From Gemmataceae bacterium (GTDB lineage Bacteria; Planctomycetota; Planctomycetia; Gemmatales; Gemmataceae): DNA of 64,000 nucleotides. A program made the position numbers and the translations under genes. The notes beneath the pieces are model-generated. The model searched no databases. It was given only the letters and a program-made list of their open reading frames with translations, and was not told the origin of the DNA. This document shows, piece after piece, positions 45,772 to 54,873 of the stretch; within the stretch, counting starts at the first letter, position 1, and each line of letters begins with the position of its first letter. The stretch covers positions 1 through 64,000 of the forward strand of contig JANWVV010000016.1 in NCBI GenBank assembly GCA_025055795.1. Direction: 5' to 3'.

Positions 45772-46585
45772 GACTTCTGCCCTTCCTTGCTCGCCCTATT
45801 GACCCGTCGGCGTCATTTGTCCGATCAAATCCACATCTGTCCGCCTAGCACAGGGCACAACCGCGTGCATGCAACCGACATTAATCGCAATCCGCACTGG
45901 AGCCTTTCATCCCGACCTCGGTCAGCTTTTCGAGGCCGTTGTGGCGACCTTGCCACAGTCAGATCCCGGCTCCCATCAAGAAAATCCCAGGCAAAATCGA
46001 TGCCAGATACAATCCTCCATGCAAAGCGAGTGCCGCTTGGCTGTGCCATTACTGAGTTAAAGCAACTCTGAGATAATACCCATACTCGCTGGGGATGATC
46101 GTGGCCCGTTAGGTTTGTCGTCCATAACCGGACATGACCAGTTTTTGAACGCCCTGAAGGAAGCTGATCAATCTCTGAACAAACTGCTTTGCATGGCAGA
46201 AAAATCTCCTTTGAACTTGCGACGAAACAACCTGGCTAGTCACGGTGGCCGGGGCTAGAGCTCTTAGACCGGTACGTAATACGTACGCCTGTTGTTCTTG
46301 GTCCGATATAAGCTCAAATTCGGGCAAATTTATTCGAGGCAGATTATTTGATCTTGAGAGTTAGTCCAAAGCCAGCAGGGTTCGACGCTGGAGGCTTTGA
46401 GTTTGCTGGATGTTCCAGTTCGAGAAGGGAGCCATGCCCTTGATTGACCTTTGGTGGCAAAGCCGCTCCATGACCACGGTCAGCCGAGGCAAACCAGCAG
46501 TTGAACAGGTATAATCGGATTAGCCGGTTCAATCGAGGACGCCAGGCGGTTCAGCAGCGGCGTTTTGCACGGCCAGGTTAACGTC
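45772..46585. other. Divergent intergenic region with palindrome
   Basis: More than 800 bases lie between the P-type ATPase (minus) and the SNF2 helicase (plus). Short frames have no support. A near-perfect palindrome sits at 46272-46286. I see no tRNA or repeat. Confidence 0.5.
46272..46286. promoter_or_regulatory. 15-bp palindrome, possible operator
   Basis: GTACGTA and TACGTAC flank one central A, giving 7-bp perfect arms. It lies about 300 bases upstream of the SNF2 helicase start and 500 bases upstream of the P-type ATPase start. Binding by a dimeric regulator is possible; nothing in the window names one. Confidence 0.3.
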
Positions 46586-48850
46586 ATGCTCCGGGAAGAA
46601 CAGATCGTTTTGCGGCAGCAACGGGCCACCAGCACGCAATTCGAGATCAGTAATTGCGGTAAGAACCGGGTATTTTCAACGTTCCGGGTGCGTAATCCGG
46701 CCAGTGGTGGCGAGTATGAGGTGGTCATCCGCGGTTTTGAAATCGGCGACAACTGGTGTAACTGTCCGGATTATCGCGTCAACACGTTGGGCACATGCAA
46801 GCACATCGAAGCCGTATTGGAAAAACTACGGCAGGAAGTACCCGACCACCTGCGTAAGCGGAAGGCCCCCGTAACCCAACCGGAGATCTATCTGCGTTAC
46901 AAGGAACAGCTGCAACTAGCGATCCTGCTGCCCCCCCGGCGTTCCGATGGTCTGCAGCGTCTGGCCGACGAGTTTTTCAGCGACCAAGGGTTATGGCGAG
47001 GCGGCCGCCGCTTCAGTGCTTTGTTGCAAGCCATTGACAAGGTCCCCGAACAGATCCTGGTGCGCAGCGACGCCCTGGACTACATCGATCGGGAAATCGA
47101 ACGCGACGAAATGCTAGCCAAGGAGCAACAATGGTTGGCCCTGCTGGAAGCGGGCCGGCTGCCGTGGACCCTGCTGCGCGTGCCTTTGTACGATTATCAG
47201 TTGCGGGGCGCCATTTTTCTGGCCTGTCGTGGCCGCAGCATCCTGGGAGACGACATGGGCCTGGGCAAGACGGTCCAGGCCCTGGCGGCTATGGAAATCC
47301 TCGCCCGCGAGCGGGGCGTCCGCCGGGTCCTCATTGTCGCCCCCGCCTCCGTCAAATACCAGTGGGAAACGGAAATCCGTCGCTTCACCGATCGCAGCGT
47401 ACGGGTCGTCGAGGGGGATCCGTCCGAACGACGCGAACTGTATGCCAGCGATACGTTCTACCTGCTGGTCAATTATGAACAGGTAGTCCGCGACGGCGAA
47501 GCCCTTAACGCCTGGAAACCCGACGTCGTCATCCTGGACGAAGCCCAACGGATCAAAAACTGGGAGGCCAAAACCACGCGGGCGGTCAAAAAACTGCGCA
47601 GCCGCTACGCCATCGTGCTGACCGGTACACCCATCGAAAACAAATTGGAGGAATTGTACAGTATTGTTCAATTTGTCGACGAACGGCGTTTCGGCCCCGC
47701 CTTCCAGTTCCTGCACGATCATCGCATCCTGGACGAGAAAGGACGGATCAAAGGTTACCGCAATCTGGAAGCCATCCGGGAAAAGCTGGCACCGATCTTT
47801 TTACGGCGGACCCGTGCCGAGGTGTTGCGGCAACTGCCTCCCCGGACCGATAGCATCCGCTACGTGGAACTCACCCCTGCACAGCAGGAACCTTACAACG
47901 CCCAGCGTAGTGCCCTGGCCCAGTTGCTGCAGAAAAATCATCTGACCGAGTTGGACCGCAAACGTATCCTGAGCTGTCTGGTGCACATGCGCTGCATTTG
48001 CGATAGTCTGTTCCTGTACGATTCGCGGCAACGGGTTTCTCCCAAGCTGGACGAATTTGCCGAGCTGGTCCCCGAACTGGTCGGCGCAGCCGGAGCAGAC
48101 GATGGCCACAAAATCGTCGTATTTTCCCAGTGGGAACGGATGGTTGCCGAGGCCTCCCGCGTGCTGAGCGAGGTGCAGGTCGAGCATGTGGTGCTCCATG
48201 GCGGCTTGTCCGGCCCGGAACGGCGTGACGTGCTGGAACGGTTCCAGAAAGACCCCCGTTGCCGGGTCTTCCTGAGCACCGATGCCGGCGGCACTGGCCT
48301 GAACCTGCAAGTGGCCGACACAGTCATCAATCTGGAACTGCCCTGGAATCCCGCCGTCCTGGAACAGCGTATCGCCCGCGTCCACCGCATGGGCCAGGAC
48401 CGACCGGTGCGAGTCATCCACTTTGTCACCCGCAACACGATCGAGGAACGCATTCTGCGTGTCCTGGAGGCCAAACGGGATCTGTTTGTGCAATTTTTTG
48501 AGGGCGACAGTGACGAAATTCCGTTCACGGCCTTCGAGACAGCCGGCTTCGTTGAAACGCTACGAGACCTGGTTCAGGACCCGCCGGTACGGCCGGCTGC
48601 TATGACGGAAACCGAGGTGTCCCCAGCGACCGGTCCCATCAGCGGCGGGTCTCTCTCTCTCTGGTACGGGCTGGCCCAGATGCTTGAAGCAGCGGCGGCC
48701 AGTCTGGGTGAAACGGCCAGCTCCCTGGACCCTCGCAGTGCCACCGCGTTACGTCAAGCGGCACAACGCCTGCTGCAAGCCCTCGATCACTCGCTCTCCC
48801 GAGCGCCCGAGCCGGTAAATGCTTCCAATCACAATGGTATAATTCAGTAG
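46586..48850 (+). CDS. SWIM-domain SNF2-family helicase
   Basis: The protein (754 residues from the ATG at 46586; a TTG at 46565 is the alternative start) has a SWIM zinc finger at about residues 55-75 (WCNCPDYRVNTLGTCKH, CxC...CxH). A SNF2 ATPase follows: YDYQLRGAIFLACRGRSILG, DDMGLGKTVQAL (motif I), VLIVAPASVKYQWETE, VVILDEAQRIKNW (motif II), YAIVLTGTPIENKLEEL (III), IVVFSQWERM, FLSTDAGGTGLNLQVA and LEQRIARVHRMGQ (VI). It remodels or translocates on DNA or protein-DNA complexes using ATP; SWIM-SNF2 bacterial proteins are mostly uncharacterised. No restriction or defence genes are adjacent. Confidence 0.93.
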   Translation: MLREEQIVLRQQRATSTQFEISNCGKNRVFSTFRVRNPASGGEYEVVIRGFEIGDNWCNCPDYRVNTLGTCKHIEAVLEKLRQEVPDHLRKRKAPVTQPEIYLRYKEQLQLAILLPPRRSDGLQRLADEFFSDQGLWRGGRRFSALLQAIDKVPEQILVRSDALDYIDREIERDEMLAKEQQWLALLEAGRLPWTLLRVPLYDYQLRGAIFLACRGRSILGDDMGLGKTVQALAAMEILARERGVRRVLIVAPASVKYQWETEIRRFTDRSVRVVEGDPSERRELYASDTFYLLVNYEQVVRDGEALNAWKPDVVILDEAQRIKNWEAKTTRAVKKLRSRYAIVLTGTPIENKLEELYSIVQFVDERRFGPAFQFLHDHRILDEKGRIKGYRNLEAIREKLAPIFLRRTRAEVLRQLPPRTDSIRYVELTPAQQEPYNAQRSALAQLLQKNHLTELDRKRILSCLVHMRCICDSLFLYDSRQRVSPKLDEFAELVPELVGAAGADDGHKIVVFSQWERMVAEASRVLSEVQVEHVVLHGGLSGPERRDVLERFQKDPRCRVFLSTDAGGTGLNLQVADTVINLELPWNPAVLEQRIARVHRMGQDRPVRVIHFVTRNTIEERILRVLEAKRDLFVQFFEGDSDEIPFTAFETAGFVETLRDLVQDPPVRPAAMTETEVSPATGPISGGSLSLWYGLAQMLEAAAASLGETASSLDPRSATALRQAAQRLLQALDHSLSRAPEPVNASNHNGIIQ

Positions 48851-48903
48851 AGTAAACAGGCTCCGGTCCAGAGGCAACTTTACCCCCACCAGGAGGAGCT
48901 GCC

Positions 48904-49278
48904 ATGATCCGTTCGGCCGCTGTGCTGCTAGTGGCTTTGGCACTGACCCTGGCCCAGGCCAGTCCAGGTCAGGCCCAGATTGTCTACGGCTACACCGTCC
49001 CTAATGCGGGCGGGATCGTCCAGTCAGGCACCTATTACTATCCAGGCGGCTACCGTAACTTTACCTACTACTACTCCCCCTTTACCGGGGCAATCAGCTC
49101 ACAGGTGTACGGCCAGAACTTTCTCGGCCAGGCCTATGCCCGAAGTTTCGGATACAACCCGTGGACGGGAACCTCCTTCAGCAGCGGTTACCTTGTGCCG
49201 AACTACTGGGTCAATCCCTGGGGCGGCTACGCCTATAGTTACGTGCGACGCTGGCCCATCTGGGGCTGGCGTTGGTAA
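48904..49278 (+). CDS. Small exported Tyr/Gly/Trp-rich protein
   Basis: A strong AGGAGG site precedes the ATG by 8 bases. The 124-residue product has a signal peptide (about residues 1-25, AVLLVALALTLAQASPGQAQ) and a mature part rich in Tyr, Gly, Ser, Asn and Trp: GTYYYPGGYRNFTYYYSPFTG, and ending RRWPIWGWRW. No Cys is present. It starts 53 bases after the SNF2 helicase stop and on the same strand, though functions seem unrelated. Composition is like other exported low-complexity proteins of planctomycetes. The function is unknown. Confidence 0.75.
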   Translation: MIRSAAVLLVALALTLAQASPGQAQIVYGYTVPNAGGIVQSGTYYYPGGYRNFTYYYSPFTGAISSQVYGQNFLGQAYARSFGYNPWTGTSFSSGYLVPNYWVNPWGGYAYSYVRRWPIWGWRW

Positions 49279-49404
49279 GCGGACTGCCGTTGAGGCCGCT
49301 GATCCACAACCCCTCTGGCGTTGACTCGCAGTTTTACGGTCAAAAGATTCGCTCAGTCCATCTTTGTTTTTTTGTGGATGAGGATTGCAGTTCTGGTGGT
49401 TTCG

Positions 49405-51534
49405 TCAGGGGGGCATGGTGGTTGGATCCGCGGGTAACTGCTGGCAACGTTGCCGGGCTTGGGCGGCTCGTTCCGGATCACCGCAACGCTCGTAGGCCTC
49501 GGCCAGCCAGTGCCATAAGCGGCGGTCGTTTTTCCCTTCCGGCAAGGTCACTGCGACTGCCAGGAGGCGTTGTGCTTCAGCGTTACGCTGCTGGCAAAGG
49601 AGCACGCGGCCCAAAGTGCCGGTCGCCAGGGCATCGGTGAGGGGGTACTGACGGGTCAGGCGGCGTTGCCAGGTAGCCACATAACGGGCGTGACGGGCCA
49701 GGCGTTCGGCCCGTTGCAGATCGCCGTCGGGGTGCGCCAGCAGTAGCAGCGCCAATTCACGGCAGGCAACTGCCTGGTCGGGATATCGTTGCAACAATTG
49801 TTCCCAGAGTGCCTGCGCAGCCTGGTGACGTCCAAGACGGCAGAGCAACGCGGCTCGGGCGTTGCCCGCAGCCTGGCGTTCCCTGTCGGTGGGTGCCGCC
49901 TTTTCGGCTTGCTCCAGTACTTGCAGGGCAGCCCAGGATCGACCCGCCAGTTCCAGCAGACGGGCCTGCTGCAGACACGCCGCGGTCTGCTCGGCAGCAG
50001 GCGTCAATTGCCAGGCCAGTTCGGCCACCCCTTCTGCTTCAAGCAACTGACCCAGATGCACCAACGCCAGCGCCTGGTGCCACAGGAAAACGTGCTGTCC
50101 AGCTGTCGGGCCGGTGCGCAGACGGTGCTGACACACTTCAAGCAACGCTTGCCAGCGGTGTTGCTGGCGGAGCACTTCAACCAGTCGGATTGCCGCGGCG
50201 TCACGCCCCGTCGGTTCGGCCTGAAGCCAGGCCCGCCGGTAGAAATGTTCCGCCACCGACCATTGGCCCAGCTTTGCGGCCAGATGGCCCAGAAAGAAGG
50301 CGGCCGCAGCACTGCAGGGGGCTTCCCGCATCTGTTGCAGCCAAACGGTGGCGCTTTCCGGCTCGGCCAGCAAGGCTCGGCACAGGATTTGGGCCCGTTC
50401 CAGTAGCGTGGCCATTTTGTCCGACTCTCCGTCCTGGTCCTTTGTTGCGGCAGCTAGTCGCTCCAGCCAGCCGGCCACGAGGGCACCGCCTCCCTGGACA
50501 ATCCAGCCATGCAGCAGTAGTCGCAGCACATCGTCGTCGACCCCTTCAAGCAACAGGCGTTCGGTCAGTTGTTCAGCCTGTCGACGATGGCTGCTCAACC
50601 GTGCCATTTCCACAGCCAGGACCGCCTGCAGGGCGGGCTGCCGCCCCTCGGCGTTGAGCCGCTGCAACTCGGCGATCTGTTGTTCCGGTGCCAGACCCGC
50701 TTGTTGCAGATACAGCAGGTACTTACGGCAGGCCTGGACATCGTTGGGGCGGGCGTGCTGCAGATACTGACGCTGCCAGCGGACCGCTTCGGACCACTGT
50801 TTGCGGCAGGCAGCCGCTTCCGCCCGCTTCTGGAGCAAGCGGTGCCGTCCGTCCGTGTCGTTCCAACGTTGTAGCAGAACTTCGGCCTGGCTGAAAGCTT
50901 CCTGGGCCTGCGCCCAGCGGTCTTGTTGGGCCAGAGTCAGGGCTAGTTCGCACCAGGCCGTAGCGGCGAGGGTATCAACGGTCCGCGGCGTCCAGGTGCC
51001 TGCGGCCAGAGCGGTGTCCCGCTGCTGGAACGTCCAGTGCAGGACGCGTCGCCAGGCCGCTTCCTTGTCGGCGGCGGTGTCGGCTGTCGCGGCCCAGCGG
51101 CGTGCCAAGCGGACTGCCTCGTCCCATTGGGCAGCAGGAAGGTTGGCCCCCAACAACACCCGACGGGCCAGTGGGGCAATTTCATCCTCGGCTCCCAGCT
51201 CGGCCAGCAACCGGCTCAGGTGCTCCGCGGCAACAAGGTCGTCCGGCTGAGCGGCCAGAACCTGCTGCAGGTGCCGGACGGCGGCGGGCTGCCGCTCCAG
51301 TTGTTCCAGCAGTCGGGCCAGTTCGCGGCGGGGAGCTAGTGCGGCCGGCTGATAGTCCAGGCTGGTTTCCAACTGCGCCACCGCGGTCAGGAGGCGGGCC
51401 TGTCGCGCCTGCCAGATTGCCGTGCCGTAACGGGCCACAGCCTCCTGACGCGCAAGCCCCCTCGCCGCAGAAGGGGAACCGGCGGCTTCCCACCCACCGC
51501 TTAACAACCAGCCGAGCAACCAGGCTACCACCAT
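49405..51534 (-). CDS. Exported TPR-repeat protein
   Basis: The ATG at 51534 (709 residues) has GGGGAG 6 bases upstream and opens into a hydrophobic segment (MVVAWLLGWLLSGGWEA); the frame extends 32 codons further without support. From about residue 40 the sequence is Ala/Leu/Gln/Arg-rich helical repeats. TPR signatures include LETSLDYQPAALAPRRELAR, LQQVLAAQPDDLVAAEHLSR, FYRRAWLQAEPTGRDAAAIR and LLQRYPDQAVACRELALLL. I would expect about fifteen or more repeats in a solenoid. Export or inner-membrane anchoring with the repeats outside is inferred from the first segment. A binding partner cannot be named. Confidence 0.85.
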   Translation of the reverse strand: MVVAWLLGWLLSGGWEAAGSPSAARGLARQEAVARYGTAIWQARQARLLTAVAQLETSLDYQPAALAPRRELARLLEQLERQPAAVRHLQQVLAAQPDDLVAAEHLSRLLAELGAEDEIAPLARRVLLGANLPAAQWDEAVRLARRWAATADTAADKEAAWRRVLHWTFQQRDTALAAGTWTPRTVDTLAATAWCELALTLAQQDRWAQAQEAFSQAEVLLQRWNDTDGRHRLLQKRAEAAACRKQWSEAVRWQRQYLQHARPNDVQACRKYLLYLQQAGLAPEQQIAELQRLNAEGRQPALQAVLAVEMARLSSHRRQAEQLTERLLLEGVDDDVLRLLLHGWIVQGGGALVAGWLERLAAATKDQDGESDKMATLLERAQILCRALLAEPESATVWLQQMREAPCSAAAAFFLGHLAAKLGQWSVAEHFYRRAWLQAEPTGRDAAAIRLVEVLRQQHRWQALLEVCQHRLRTGPTAGQHVFLWHQALALVHLGQLLEAEGVAELAWQLTPAAEQTAACLQQARLLELAGRSWAALQVLEQAEKAAPTDRERQAAGNARAALLCRLGRHQAAQALWEQLLQRYPDQAVACRELALLLLAHPDGDLQRAERLARHARYVATWQRRLTRQYPLTDALATGTLGRVLLCQQRNAEAQRLLAVAVTLPEGKNDRRLWHWLAEAYERCGDPERAAQARQRCQQLPADPTTMPP

Positions 51535-51822
51535 ACCCCGCTCCCCATCACTGGCCAGTGAGTGAAGTCCCTGGACTTCCAAACGCCGAGCCTGACTAAC
51601 CCGTCGGTCGCTTTCCCCATAGCCGGACATGCAAAGAATGCAAGTGTAACGGCGAGGCCGCCCGGGTCGGCGTCGGATACCACCTCCTACTCAAAAATTT
51701 TCCCACAGTATGTGAAAAACCGAACCCTGACCAGAGTGGCTGTCAAAAGCCGCCAGCGAGCAGGGGCCATCAAACGTGTCCACCGGAACAGGCGAGCGAG
51801 AGCGGGATGTTTTCAAAATGCG

Positions 51823-52899
51823 TCAAAACAAGGAGACGCGTCCGCCAAAGCGATGGATGAGGAGTCGTCGTCCCTCGTGTCCGATAGCCGTGAAGCGGAG
51901 ATTCAGGTCTTGCAAGGGCGCATCGGCGGGCCACTGTTCAGCCAGCAGGCGGGCGGCGTGATCGGTCAGCAGGTTGCCCCCTAGAATGAGTCGCCGTAAC
52001 TGTCGGGGCCAGGGGGTTTGCAGCAGAGCCGCAACGGTCTCGTCTCCTAACTCGTTGGCGGAAACGTCCAGCGAATGGAGCCGTGGGAACCGTGCGGCGG
52101 CGGCCAGTAGATGCTGCATATTCTGCTCGCCCAAAGCGGCCCCGGACAGGTCCAATATTTCCAGACGGGGAAAATCGGGGACTGCCTCCGGGGCGAGCAC
52201 CCATTCCCCTTGGTCGGCTGGAAGGTCGCCGTCCCCTCTGTGCCAGAGGCTCATCGCTAGGGAACGTCCCGAGCGCAGGGGCATCCACTCCTTGCCTATC
52301 TCGGTCCGGATCGCGGTGAGCAGACCGGCCAGGTCTCGCAGGGAAGCGTGATCAGTTGTGGCCCCCACCGTCGCGGTGGTGTCACCGGCTGGGAAAGACA
52401 ATGAGCTACTCGAGGCCGGGGTCCCCGTTGTAGCACTTGGGGTAGGCCTGTCGGACAGCAAGCGACAGCCGATAACTCGCCGCACGTTAGCCACCGTATC
52501 TTCCACGCAAAGGCGGGGCAGAGGCAGTAGATGACGCAGGGACGCTACGGCCGCCAACAGAGGTTGCAGCGGAGCTGTCAGTTGTTCCAGCAGGCCGCGA
52601 TGAAAATCAAAGCGAGCTTGTGACCGCAACCCCTCGGGGACGTCCCTTAGCAACTGCTCCTGATGCCCCAGCAGATCGTCTTGACGACGATAAATGGCGA
52701 CGTGCTGTTGTTGCTCAGCCCGCGACAACTCTTCCAGTTGGGCGATGGTCAGTTGCACCCGGATGAACTCCGCTTCCGCTGTCCGGCCATGCTCTTCCAG
52801 CCAATCGGCTAGGATCAACCGCGGCACATCATCATCCGGCGCCTGGGCTATGGCCTGACGCAAGCGCCACTCTTCCCCACAATAAAGGCGTTTGACCAT
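51823..52899 (-). CDS. TIGR02996-domain leucine-rich-repeat protein
   Basis: The N-terminus (residues 8-50: WRLRQAIAQAPDDDVPRLIL then ADWLEEHGRTAEAEFIRVQ) is the TIGR02996 repeat-companion domain, known chiefly from Gemmata-type planctomycetes, where it precedes various repeats. The middle is a helical spacer (about residues 52-135), then a Ser/Thr-rich low-complexity part. The C-terminal 120 residues hold three to four leucine-rich repeats of the ribonuclease-inhibitor type (LEILDLSGAALGEQNMQHLL, LHSLDVSANELGDETVAALL, LRRLILGGNLLTDHAARLL). It is probably cytoplasmic and protein-binding. Function is unknown. AGGGG lies 5 bases before the ATG. Confidence 0.88.
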   Translation of the reverse strand: MVKRLYCGEEWRLRQAIAQAPDDDVPRLILADWLEEHGRTAEAEFIRVQLTIAQLEELSRAEQQQHVAIYRRQDDLLGHQEQLLRDVPEGLRSQARFDFHRGLLEQLTAPLQPLLAAVASLRHLLPLPRLCVEDTVANVRRVIGCRLLSDRPTPSATTGTPASSSSLSFPAGDTTATVGATTDHASLRDLAGLLTAIRTEIGKEWMPLRSGRSLAMSLWHRGDGDLPADQGEWVLAPEAVPDFPRLEILDLSGAALGEQNMQHLLAAAARFPRLHSLDVSANELGDETVAALLQTPWPRQLRRLILGGNLLTDHAARLLAEQWPADAPLQDLNLRFTAIGHEGRRLLIHRFGGRVSLF

Positions 52900-53290
52900 G
52901 GGCGCCCCTACGGTCTTCCCTTCCTTGTTCTTCTCCCTTGGATTTCTTGTCTAACTCACTACTCGCCGGACTGACCAGCTCCGGTATCAACCCGCTCACT
53001 GCTACGTTCCGCTCCACTGTTCAACTCCATTATAACCCGTTGCCAGGATCGGCCTTTCTCTTGCTGTTCTTTCATGAATTCATCAAAATGGATCGATAGT
53101 TCGTACCTGATAAATCGCAATGAGTGAGGCACGGGGTAAAATCACGCCCTGTGGCGAGCTTTCGGATGATGCGTTTATGCCCGTGGCATCTGGAGGCTTT
53201 GGGTAGTCTGGGTAGCGGCTCCGACAGGGGTGATGATGAGCCCATGCCAGGTTCATGTGAGCGTCGTTGTATTCCAGGAAGCCTCTAGCC
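52900..53290. other. Divergent intergenic region, no gene seen
   Basis: Promoters of the TIGR02996/LRR gene (minus) and the DinB gene (plus) should be here. I see no hairpin or supported open frame. Confidence 0.5.
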
Positions 53291-53770
53291 ATGCTTGCTG
53301 CGCGGCTGCTCCAAGAATTGGCCCGGCAAGTACGGGAACGGACCCGGCAAATACTGTTGGCCGCTCCCGAACAAGCTCTGTTGTGGGCCCCGACTGGCAC
53401 GCAAAATCACATTCTGTGGCACGCAGGCCATGCCGTGTGGCTGATGGACGTTCTGGGCATTGCCCTGCTGACCGGTCGACGCAGCCTGGAACCGCACTGG
53501 GACCAGCTTTTCGGCATGCACTGTCAGCCTCCGCGGCAGACCCGGAACTGGCCCACCCGCGAAGAGATCGATCGCCGCTTAAACGAGCAATTACACCACT
53601 ACCTGCTGCTGCTGGAACAAGCTCCTGCGGAACAGTTCGATCTGCCCGTCTCCCCTGCGCAAGCCCGCCACAGTCTGAGCGGACGTCTGCTCCACGGCCT
53701 GCATGATGAAGCCTGTCATAGCGGGGAAATGTACTTGTTGCTCAAACAGTGGCACCGTCAGAGACACTGA
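53291..53770 (+). CDS. DinB-family protein
   Basis: The ATG at 53291 has AGGAAG 9 bases upstream. The 159-residue product is a four-helix protein with the three His positions expected in DinB-like metal sites: ILWHAGHAVWLMDVL, and GLHDEACHSGEMYLLL near the C-terminus. Members of the DinB/YfiT-like superfamily include metal-dependent thiol S-transferases for bacillithiol or mycothiol, but most are uncharacterised. Its last 29 bases overlap the 3' end of the convergent glycosyltransferase gene, an arrangement that could allow antisense interference. Confidence 0.85.
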   Translation: MLAARLLQELARQVRERTRQILLAAPEQALLWAPTGTQNHILWHAGHAVWLMDVLGIALLTGRRSLEPHWDQLFGMHCQPPRQTRNWPTREEIDRRLNEQLHHYLLLLEQAPAEQFDLPVSPAQARHSLSGRLLHGLHDEACHSGEMYLLLKQWHRQRH

Positions 53771-54695
53771 CCCGCTCGGCGGCACTGACGCCACTCTTGG
53801 CCACAACGGCGGGTGCCCCGTAGCGTGGGCGGGGCGTCTCCGACGACCCACATTCCGTCGAACGGAGCCGGCTGTCCCTGTCAGCATCCATATCTGCAGG
53901 CGGCCTTAACGCCCCAATCCGTTTTTCCCAGCCCAACCAGTTACGCGCCCCCAGATACAAAATCATGCTGATGGAACGGAGAGCTTCCCAGGGATTGACC
54001 TTGCTAGCACCTGCCCGGCGGTTCTCGAACAGAATGGGGTACTCGCCAATGCGGGCTCCAGCTTTGTGGCAACGGAAAAGCACTTCCTGCTGAAACGAGT
54101 AACCACGGGAGCGGATTTGATCCAACGGCACCTGTTGCAGCAGACGGACACGGTAGCACCGGAAGGCGCCACTGGCATCCCGAGCCGGCGTGCGCAACAG
54201 GAAGCGTACCAGCCAGTTGACCCCGCGGGAAATGCACCGCCGCAACCAGGGCCAATTTTGCGTTCCGCCCCCCCGGACATACCGGGAACCAATCATCACA
54301 TCGTAACGAGACATTCCTGCTAGTAAACCAGGGATGTAACGCGGCGGATGACTGAAATCAGCGTCCAGGTTGAGCAGCAAATCGTACTGTCGCTCCATGG
54401 CGTAGCGCATGGCCGTCAGAATGGCCGTTCCCAGCCCCAGTTTGCCGGGACGACGCACCAGATGGATGCGGCGATCGTGGACCGCAAGCTGCTGCACCAG
54501 GGCCGCTGTACCGTCGGGGGAGTTGTCATCGATAACCAATATGTCGGCCTGGGGGGCGTAATGGTGAATCTCGTGGATCAGTGCCGCGATGTTCCCCGCC
54601 TCGTTATACGTCGCCAGGGACACGAGCAACCGGGGGCTGGAGCCCCCTTGCAGTCCAGAACAGTCTACGGCGGCCACAGGGCGGACAAACGTCAC
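53742..54695 (-). CDS. Polyprenol-phosphate mannosyltransferase-like GT2 glycosyltransferase
   Basis: A GTG start at 54695 follows GAGGTG by 7 bases. The GT2 fold of the 317-residue product is of the dolichol-phosphate mannose synthase (DPM1) type: LVSLATYNEAGNIAALI, ILVIDDNSPDGTAALV, KLGLGTAILTAMRYA, LLNLDADFSHPPRYI with the DxD metal site, GSRYVRGGG, and RSRGYSFQQEVLFRC. It should transfer a sugar from a nucleotide donor to a polyprenyl phosphate on the cytoplasmic face. No membrane helices follow the catalytic domain. The C-terminal 50 residues are variable. The DinB gene overlaps its 3' end. The exact sugar is not known. Confidence 0.9.
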   Translation of the reverse strand: MTFVRPVAAVDCSGLQGGSSPRLLVSLATYNEAGNIAALIHEIHHYAPQADILVIDDNSPDGTAALVQQLAVHDRRIHLVRRPGKLGLGTAILTAMRYAMERQYDLLLNLDADFSHPPRYIPGLLAGMSRYDVMIGSRYVRGGGTQNWPWLRRCISRGVNWLVRFLLRTPARDASGAFRCYRVRLLQQVPLDQIRSRGYSFQQEVLFRCHKAGARIGEYPILFENRRAGASKVNPWEALRSISMILYLGARNWLGWEKRIGALRPPADMDADRDSRLRSTECGSSETPRPRYGAPAVVAKSGVSAAERVSVSDGATV

Positions 54696-54873
54696 AATTC
54701 ACCTCGGTGCTAACGCATCCTTCTTGTGTAAGGTAGGGGTGAGCCGCTATCCTGATCAATAGACGTTAGGGCGAATCATACTTGTGCTACTGCAACTTTT
54801 GCGGACCAGGCGGACTTTCCAGTCGGGACGTTCTGGTCCTGATCCAGGCAACTCGATCCGAGGAAGGGGACCC

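Noticed and set aside
46109-46327. 72-codon minus-strand frame in the 800-base divergent region
   Set aside because: No start context or homology; probably chance.
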